From assembly GCA_900543485.1 (NCBI GenBank), contig UQRM01000053.1, positions 1-9,213 of the forward strand: a stretch of DNA of 9,213 nt, in the 5' to 3' direction. The position numbers and the translations under genes were made by a program. How positions within the stretch are numbered: position 1 is the first letter of the stretch; each line of letters opens with the position of its first letter. Shown here piece by piece: positions 1 through 4,181 of this stretch. The notes beneath the pieces were generated by a model. That model made no database searches. It saw only the letters and a program-made list of their open reading frames with translations, and was not told where the DNA came from. The DNA is from an uncultured Eubacterium sp. Lineage in GTDB: Bacteria > Bacillota > Clostridia > Peptostreptococcales > Anaerovoracaceae.

Positions 1-81
1 AATATGTGCAAAGAACTGTGCATTGATACATTCAATGCAGCAGCCAAAAGGTTTCCTTTGAACGGAGCCATACTCCAATAG
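1..81 (+). CDS. possible C-terminal tail of an upstream gene (partial)
   Basis: Frame 1 is open from the left edge to a TAG at 79-81, giving 26 residues that begin NMCKELCID and end AILQ. The sequence turns clearly AT-rich right after this stop, as expected at a gene end. No family can be recognised from so few residues. The minus strand is also open across the same stretch in one frame, so strand and coding status are uncertain. Confidence 0.25.
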   Translation, partial: NMCKELCIDTFNAAAKRFPLNGAILQ

Positions 82-198
82 ATAAGTGCTTGGAATATAA
101 ATATTTAGACTAACAGAAAAGTGGTATCAGGGAATAAACATTTGATTGCTTTAGGAATAAGTATCTGCGTATCCACCAGGTCAGGGAGGTGTCTTCAT

Positions 199-408
199 AT
201 GGATGAAAAGCGATTGGAGGCTTTTGAGAAAATGCTGGATGCCGTACTTTCTCAGTACGATTCGACAACGGAAAAGATGGCGCGGCTCAAAGCGGATGAT
301 AAAGAAAAAACGGCCACGTATCGTCAGTTGTTTGCGGATAAGCTGCAATATCAGAACATGATATCATATTACAGAGCATATGGCCTTCTGGAAGATGGCA
401 GAGAGTAG
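199..408 (+). CDS. small helical protein of unknown function (69 aa)
   Basis: I do not recognise a named family. The start chosen is ATG 199, which has a strong ribosome binding site (GGGAGG at 184-189, nine bases upstream). The reading frame can be extended upstream to a GTG at 121, but the added 26 residues look non-coding and lack a binding site. The protein is very hydrophilic and rich in Lys, Glu, Asp and Gln. Its spacing of Leu, Met and Ala suggests two amphipathic helices joined near residues 31-38 (KADDKEKT), possibly a helical hairpin or short coiled coil. It has no signal peptide, membrane segment or Cys. Similar small acidic and helical proteins of unknown role occur in Clostridia (from memory, unchecked). 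It ends 94 bases before thpR and may share its transcript. The function is unknown. Confidence 0.6.
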   Translation: MDEKRLEAFEKMLDAVLSQYDSTTEKMARLKADDKEKTATYRQLFADKLQYQNMISYYRAYGLLEDGRE

Positions 409-502
409 AGCGTCAGAATTATGGACCTATTTTATACTAATGAAAGAGGTAATTGCGAGATCGATTTTCTGATAGACGATAGTGAAAGAGGGATGCCGTT
501 GT

Positions 503-1012
503 ATGGGATATGTATGGAATATGAGGTTATTTATTGCCATCAGATTATCTGATGAAGTCAGGAAAGCGCTTTTATCGTGCATGCGCGATATGAAGCGGCA
601 GGGTGTGAGGGGAAATTACGTCCCGGCTGAAAATCTGCATTTGACGCTGGCCTTCATCGGAGAATATGATGATCCGGCGCGGGTGAAGAAGGCCATTGAG
701 AGCATCCCGGGTCCGAAGTTCAGTTTGAAGCTGTCGGAGTGCGGGAATTTTGGAAACCTTCTTTGGGCCGGGGTGGAGGAAAATCGAGAGCTGAACGCAT
801 ATGTAAAGGAGTTGCGGGGAGCGCTGAGGGCTTCAGGCGTACCCTTTGACAGCAAGAAATTCGTTCCGCACATAACGCTGGTGCGTAAGGCTGCAAGGAA
901 ACCGGGCGGAACACGTTTGCCGAAGGCTGAGATGCGTGTGACAAGAGCGTCCCTCATGAAGTCGGAAATCAAAAATGGGAAAGTGGTGTATGAGGAGTAT
1001 GCAGGGGAGTAG
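503..1012 (+). CDS. thpR: RNA 2',3'-cyclic phosphodiesterase (2H family, ThpR/LigT-like)
   Basis: This is a member of the 2H phosphoesterase superfamily. These cytoplasmic enzymes hydrolyse 2',3'-cyclic phosphate ends on RNA to 2'-phosphates, and were first described as 2'-5' RNA ligases. Both family signatures are present: HLTL at residues 46-49 and HITL at residues 123-126, the paired HxTx motifs whose His residues perform catalysis. The body begins with the typical MRLFIAI strand and contains the usual P-x-E-N-L-H-L-T-L-A-F-I-G stretch. At 169 residues it is near the family's usual length. The start is a choice: ATG 503 has AGAGGG (about 487-492) ten bases upstream, while ATG 521 (163 aa) gives the textbook MRLFIAI start but only a weak GGA in front. 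The in-frame GTG at 482 has nothing in front of it. The exact cellular RNA substrate of this family is generally unknown. Confidence 0.88.
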   Translation: MGYVWNMRLFIAIRLSDEVRKALLSCMRDMKRQGVRGNYVPAENLHLTLAFIGEYDDPARVKKAIESIPGPKFSLKLSECGNFGNLLWAGVEENRELNAYVKELRGALRASGVPFDSKKFVPHITLVRKAARKPGGTRLPKAEMRVTRASLMKSEIKNGKVVYEEYAGE

Positions 1013-1088
1013 AGGGGTCTCGCTATAATGGTGATATATTGTTAATACAATTCTTTATTAAAACCCAAACGAATTTGATGGAAACTTT

Positions 1089-1097
1089 TGATATAAT
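1089..1097 (+). promoter_or_regulatory. candidate extended -10 promoter for the bcp operon
   Basis: TGATATAAT is a perfect extended -10 (TG-n-TATAAT), with TATAAT at 1092-1097. No good -35 lies 16-18 bases upstream, which extended -10 promoters tolerate. Transcription would start near 1104 and leave a leader of about 170 bases before bcp. A weaker alternative is TTGTTT (1098-1103), 17 bases, TATGAT (1121-1126). Confidence 0.45.
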
Positions 1098-1175
1098 TTG
1101 TTTACGCGAGTTTTAAGGCGTATGATAAGTTTAGATATAGATAAAGTTGAAAGTATATACTGAGAATTGAGTGGA

Positions 1176-1251
1176 GTTGTGGAGTTGGAGATATAAAAAG
1201 GTGATAAAAAGCATATTATTCAGTTTTGATTTTTACCCTATTATCCACAAC
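1176..1251 (+). other. inverted repeat in the bcp leader
   Basis: GTTGTGGA (1176-1183) and TCCACAAC (1244-1251) are perfect 8-bp complements separated by 60 bases of AT-rich sequence. The second arm ends 25 bases before the bcp start and 11 before its ribosome binding site. It could close a leader RNA hairpin. No known riboswitch pattern is visible inside, and chance is possible. Confidence 0.3.
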
Positions 1252-1276
1252 CCCAGACGCAGAAAGAGGTACGATC

Positions 1277-1729
1277 ATGTTAGAAACAGGAACAATGGCT
1301 CCGGATTTTGAACTGCCGGACCAGAACGGACAGATGCACAGCCTGGCGGAGTACAGAGGCAGAAAGGTGGTCCTTTACTTTTATCCCAAGGACAATACGG
1401 CGGGCTGCAGCAAACAGGCCTGCGGTTTCGCGGAACTCTATCCGCATTTTCTCGAGAAGGACGCCGTCGTTATCGGAGTGAGCAAGGACAGCGTCGCTTC
1501 TCACAAGCGTTTCGAGGAAAAGTACAGCCTTCCCTTTACGCTGCTCTCCGATACGGAACTGGCGGCCATCAAGGCCTATGACGTCTGGCAGGAAAAGAAG
1601 ACCGCGGGAAAGATATCCATGGGCGTGGTCAGGACTACTTATCTCATTGATGAAGAGGGCATCATCGTCAAGGCATTCGGTAAGGTGAAGGCAGCAGATA
1701 ACCCTGCTCAGATGCTGGAGGAACTGTAG
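1277..1729 (+). CDS. bcp: thiol peroxidase, Bcp/PrxQ-type peroxiredoxin
   Basis: This thioredoxin-dependent peroxiredoxin reduces hydrogen peroxide and organic hydroperoxides in the cytoplasm. The AhpC/TSA fold is clear: an APDFELPDQNG start (residues 8-18), a VVLYFYPKDNTAGC strand-loop with the peroxidatic Cys at residue 44, and a second Cys five residues later (C49). The C-x4-C pair is the PrxQ/Bcp arrangement for an intramolecular disulfide. The family's TPGCT is TAGCS here, so the Pro before the active Cys is replaced by Ala, although the Thr is kept. The VIGVSKDS segment and the TYLIDEEG-x-I strand near the C-terminus also match. The length of 150 aa is normal. ATG 1277 is chosen because AAAGAGG (1263-1269) precedes it at seven bases and the family starts here. 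The longer frame from 1226 reads through untranslated leader. The stop touches the next start, so bcp and yaaA form a translationally linked pair. Confidence 0.95.
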   Translation: MLETGTMAPDFELPDQNGQMHSLAEYRGRKVVLYFYPKDNTAGCSKQACGFAELYPHFLEKDAVVIGVSKDSVASHKRFEEKYSLPFTLLSDTELAAIKAYDVWQEKKTAGKISMGVVRTTYLIDEEGIIVKAFGKVKAADNPAQMLEEL

Positions 1730-2491
1730 ATGAAGATAATCATTTCGCCTGCGAAGACGATGAATGTAGACAGAGAGTCCCATGAAGTGAGGGGGCTTCC
1801 GCGTTTTTTTGATGAAACGAAGCTGCTTATGGATGAAATCAGAAAGCTTTCCTTCGACGAGGCGAAGGCGCTGTGGAAGTGCAGTGATAGGCTGGCAGAG
1901 CTGAATTTTCAACGTTTCGCGAAAATGGATCTGGAGCGGGATCTGACTCCCGCTGTCTTTTCCTACGAGGGGATCCAGTACAGGAATATGGGGCCAGGGG
2001 TCTTTTCTCATGAAGCTCTTGAGTATATCGAGGATCATCTGAGGATCTTGTCAGGATTTTACGGTATGCTGGGACCTTTCGACGGTGTCGTTCCGTACCG
2101 CCTTGAAATGCAGGCGGGGCTTTCCGTGGGCGGATGTCGTGATCTCTACGAGTTCTGGGGCAGGAAGATCTACGATTCCATCGCCGCTGAGAGCGGAGGT
2201 GAACCTTTCACGATCCTGAATCTGGCATCGAAGGAGTATTCTCAGATCATAGAAAAGTATGTCGGTCCGGAATGCAGGTTCGTGACGGTGGATTTTGGGG
2301 AGCTGGTCGACGGCAAAGTGAAGCAGAAGGCTACTCCGGCAAAAATGGCCCGCGGTGACATGGTCAGATTTCTGGCCGAACAAAACATAGCTGACCTGGA
2401 AGGCGTCAGGAGGTATAATGGATTTGGCTTCGAATTTTCCGAGGCCTTTTCTGAAACAGACAGGCTGGTTTTCATCAAGAGGAGGAAGTGA
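1730..2491 (+). CDS. yaaA: peroxide stress protein YaaA (DUF328)
   Basis: YaaA-family proteins protect against hydrogen peroxide; in Escherichia coli YaaA belongs to the OxyR regulon and limits free intracellular iron and thus Fenton damage. The family signatures are the N-terminal MKIIISPAKTMN (residues 1-12), SGFYGMLGPFDGVVPYRLEM (108-127) and NLASKEYS (164-171). The length of 253 aa is typical for the family, and it is a soluble cytoplasmic protein with no signal peptide. ATG 1730 follows the bcp stop with no gap, and GGAGG at 1717-1721 inside the end of bcp serves as its ribosome binding site. The neighbour bcp removes the peroxide while YaaA limits its damage, so the pair makes functional sense. 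The 3' end overlaps the CoA-transferase start by one base. Biochemical mechanism in the family is only partly known; DNA binding has been reported. Confidence 0.95.
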   Translation: MKIIISPAKTMNVDRESHEVRGLPRFFDETKLLMDEIRKLSFDEAKALWKCSDRLAELNFQRFAKMDLERDLTPAVFSYEGIQYRNMGPGVFSHEALEYIEDHLRILSGFYGMLGPFDGVVPYRLEMQAGLSVGGCRDLYEFWGRKIYDSIAAESGGEPFTILNLASKEYSQIIEKYVGPECRFVTVDFGELVDGKVKQKATPAKMARGDMVRFLAEQNIADLEGVRRYNGFGFEFSEAFSETDRLVFIKRRK

Positions 2492-3669
2492 TGAGTGCGC
2501 TTAAGGATTTAAAGATACTGGATTTTTCAACGCTGCTGCCGGGGCCATATGCGTCGCTGATGCTGGCGGATATGGGGGCTGATGTTTTGAAGATAAGCTC
2601 CGCCAGCAAGCCGGATATAGTTACGGATTACCCGCCTTTTATCGAAGGTACGGATATATCGGCGTGTCAGGCGTGGCTGGGGAGGAACAAGAGGAGCATG
2701 TTTCTGAACCTGAAGACCGAGGAAGGTGTGGCCATCGTCAAGGAGCTGGTGAAGGAATACGACATCGTCCTGGAGCAGTTCCGGCCGGGCGTGATGGATA
2801 AGCTGGGCATAGGATATCAGGATCTTAAAGCTGTCAATCCGTCGGTCATATACTGTTCGCTGACGGGTTATGGTCAGACCGGACCGCTGAGGGACGCCGC
2901 CGGTCATGACATAAACTATATGGCCCGCAGCGGCATCATCTCCCATGCCGGGAGAAAAGAAGAAGGGCCGTCGCTGATGAACTTTCAGATCGCGGATATC
3001 GCGGTGGGATCGCTGAATTCCGTCATCGGCATACTGGCGGCTGTGAATCACAGGAGAAACACGGGTCAGGGCCAGTACATAGATGTCGCCATGATGGACG
3101 GATGCGTTCCCTTCAACAGCATAGACGGAGCCAGCTTTCTCGTTTCAGGGAAGCAGCCTGAGCGGGAGGGTGAGCGGCTCAACGGCGGCTGCGTATACGA
3201 TTATTACGAGACTAAAGACGGTCAGTACATGAGCGTAGGCTCGCTGGAGCCTCAGTTCTGGGAGCGCTTTTGCATGGCCATCGGACGTGAGGATCTGATC
3301 GAAGGCACGGTATGGCCGGAGAATGTCCACGAGGTAAAGGCGCAGATAAGAGGCATATTCAAGACGAAGACCAGGTCGGAATGGGAGGAGGTCTTCGCCC
3401 GGTATGACGCGTGTGTCCAGCCGGTGCTGGATCTGAAGGAAGCCCTCCTGGAGGATGAGCAGATAAAGGCCAGGGAGATGGTCGTCGAGGTGGAGCTGCC
3501 GCTCCACGAAGGTGTGAAGGTAAAGCAGATGGCTACTGCTGTCAAGCTCAGCGAATGTCCGTGCAGATACGAGACGGCCGGCTATCCGGCGGGGTATCAC
3601 ACGAGAGAGGTGATAGAGTCTCTCGGGATGGATTACTCGGAGCTTGAGAAGAAGGGCGTTTTTAAATAG
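2491..3669 (+). CDS. family III CoA-transferase (CaiB/BaiF)
   Basis: Enzymes of this family move coenzyme A between carboxylic acids through an aspartyl-CoA thioester. The N-terminus LKDLKILDFSTLLPGPYASL with LADMGADVLKI (residues 4-35), the GRNKRSMFLNLK stretch (64-75), PSVIYCSLTGYGQTGP (117-132), and NTGQGQYIDVAMMDG (190-204) are all diagnostic. The catalytic Asp is expected at D169 in NFQIADIAVGS, the same position number as in formyl-CoA transferase. The length of 392 aa is normal. ATG 2491 overlaps the yaaA stop as TGATG, with GGAGGAAG (2481-2488) in front; the GTG at 2488 is less likely. The donor and acceptor acids cannot be read from sequence: the family covers carnitine, oxalate, bile acid and benzylsuccinate pathways and also alpha-methylacyl-CoA racemases. 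It sits in the peroxide-stress operon and not in the downstream riboswitch transcript, so a link to the glycyl radical enzyme is only positional. Confidence 0.92.
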   Translation: MSALKDLKILDFSTLLPGPYASLMLADMGADVLKISSASKPDIVTDYPPFIEGTDISACQAWLGRNKRSMFLNLKTEEGVAIVKELVKEYDIVLEQFRPGVMDKLGIGYQDLKAVNPSVIYCSLTGYGQTGPLRDAAGHDINYMARSGIISHAGRKEEGPSLMNFQIADIAVGSLNSVIGILAAVNHRRNTGQGQYIDVAMMDGCVPFNSIDGASFLVSGKQPEREGERLNGGCVYDYYETKDGQYMSVGSLEPQFWERFCMAIGREDLIEGTVWPENVHEVKAQIRGIFKTKTRSEWEEVFARYDACVQPVLDLKEALLEDEQIKAREMVVEVELPLHEGVKVKQMATAVKLSECPCRYETAGYPAGYHTREVIESLGMDYSELEKKGVFK

Positions 3670-3713
3670 GCGGGAGGATGTTTGTACTAATGTCGTGCCA
3701 GTCCGGTTCTTGC

Positions 3714-3751
3714 CTTTCATTCTTTGCCGGAGAGTCCCGACTTTCATTCTT
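3714..3751 (+). repeat. two direct copies of CTTTCATTCTT upstream of the promoter
   Basis: CTTTCATTCTT occurs exactly at 3714-3724 and again at 3741-3751, 27 bases apart start to start. The second copy runs into the left arm of the operator-like inverted repeat. Position just upstream of the -35 box would suit an activator or co-regulator site. No binding protein can be named. Confidence 0.5.
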
Positions 3752-3778
3752 AGACGGAACTTGACATTTTCCGTCTAA
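3750..3778 (+). promoter_or_regulatory. operator-like perfect inverted repeat over the -35 box
   Basis: TTAGACGGAA (3750-3759) and TTCCGTCTAA (3769-3778) are perfect 10-bp complements around a 9-base centre that contains most of the TTGACA -35 box. No T-tract follows, so it is not an intrinsic terminator. A homodimeric repressor bound here would block RNA polymerase. It is a second level of control in addition to the riboswitch downstream. The regulator is not in this window. Confidence 0.7.
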
Positions 3779-3789
3779 AGTGGTATCTT
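3761..3789 (+). promoter_or_regulatory. promoter of the riboswitch-glycyl radical enzyme operon
   Basis: TTGACA (3761-3766), 17 bases, TATCTT (3784-3789), preceded by TG at 3781-3782, which adds an extended -10 element. The predicted transcription start is about 3796. This gives a leader of about 386 bases before the first gene, fully accounted for by the riboswitch and terminator. Confidence 0.8.
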
Positions 3790-3797
3790 TATTGACG

Positions 3798-3821
3798 GTG
3801 CAGGCCGCTGAGGCCGGGCAC
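3798..3821 (+). other. hairpin at the 5' end of the leader RNA
   Basis: GTGC (3798-3801) pairs with GCAC (3818-3821), and GGCC (3803-3806) with GGCC (3812-3815), around a GCTGA loop with small bulges. It begins within a few bases of the predicted transcription start, a placement known to stabilise some transcripts. It lies outside the riboswitch aptamer. Confidence 0.4.
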
Positions 3822-3841
3822 TGAATAAAAAGGTATAACTG

Positions 3842-4006
3842 AATGATAGAGGTGCGGTTTTCAACAAGTAAACGGGGAAAAACCTACAGACATAGGGCCG
3901 GAGAAAAGTGAGACCGCCGAAGCGCTGCGCAGATGTCTGGGGCGCAGATGCTGGGATGTTGCAGAATATGTAGCATACTGTCACTTTTAGTGGAGAGCTA
4001 TCTGGT
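3842..4006 (+). promoter_or_regulatory. lysine riboswitch aptamer (L-box / LYS element)
   Basis: This RNA binds L-lysine and controls the downstream operon. The conserved core reads GATAGAGGTGCGG at the 5' side (from 3845), CCGCCGAAGC (3914-3923), ACTGTCA (3977-3983) and GGAGAGCTATCT (3992-4003), matching the Bacillus subtilis lysC L-box as I remember it. Stems can be drawn as P1 GATAG 3845-3849 with CTATC 3998-4002; P2 GCGGT 3854-3858 with ACCGC 3913-3917; P3 CTGCGC 3925-3930 with GCGCAG 3942-3947; P4 ATGTTGC 3956-3962 with GTAGCAT 3970-3976; P5 CACT 3982-3985 with AGTG 3989-3992. P2 ends in CCTA-loop-TAGG, whose loop CAGACA (3887-3892) is exactly complementary to TGTCTG (3934-3939) in the P3 loop, the kissing pair required for folding. 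An AAGTA...GGAGAAAAG pair in P2 suits the known loop E motif. An intrinsic terminator follows. Most lysine riboswitches switch genes off when lysine binds. Confidence 0.94.
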
Positions 4007-4069
4007 AAAAGATAAATATTTTACGTGCCGGAAGGAAGGCTCCAAAACAGAACTGGAAACGAGACGGTC

Positions 4070-4104
4070 AGCTACAGAGCAGCATGTTGCTTTGTAGCTT
4101 TTTT
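4070..4104 (+). terminator. intrinsic terminator in the leader (riboswitch expression platform)
   Basis: A 13-bp stem with two G-U pairs runs from AGCTACAGAGCAG (4070-4082) to TTGCTTTGTAGCT (4087-4099), with a CATG loop and TTTTT at 4100-4104. It lies 67 bases after the aptamer and 77 before the start codon at 4182, so it controls read-through into the operon. A possible antiterminator pairs GCTACA (4071-4076) with TGTAGC (3969-3974), which is part of P4. That would make lysine binding favour termination, but this pairing is only six bases and unproved. Confidence 0.9.
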
Positions 4105-4181
4105 GATGCCGCGGAAAGATACGGCTGGCAGAGTCCATATAAGACGGGACGTCGAGACGAGGGATTCGTCGGGGAGGAAAT

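Noticed and set aside
421..552. 43-codon plus-strand frame beginning MDLFYTNERGN between the small gene and thpR
   Set aside because: It has no clear ribosome binding site, overlaps thpR in another frame, and is too short to judge; no family match comes to mind. It remains possible.
1280..2038. 252-codon minus-strand frame across bcp and yaaA
   Set aside because: It spans two well-recognised plus-strand genes and has no recognisable domain.
3678..3764. 28-codon frame MFVLMSCQSGS after the CoA-transferase
   Set aside because: The GGGAGG directly touches the ATG, which is too close, and the frame runs through the direct repeats and operator into the -35 box.
3796..4104. T-box or other amino acid leader in place of a lysine riboswitch
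   Set aside because: There is no GGTGGNACCGCG T-box sequence, and all lysine aptamer segments and the kissing loops are present.
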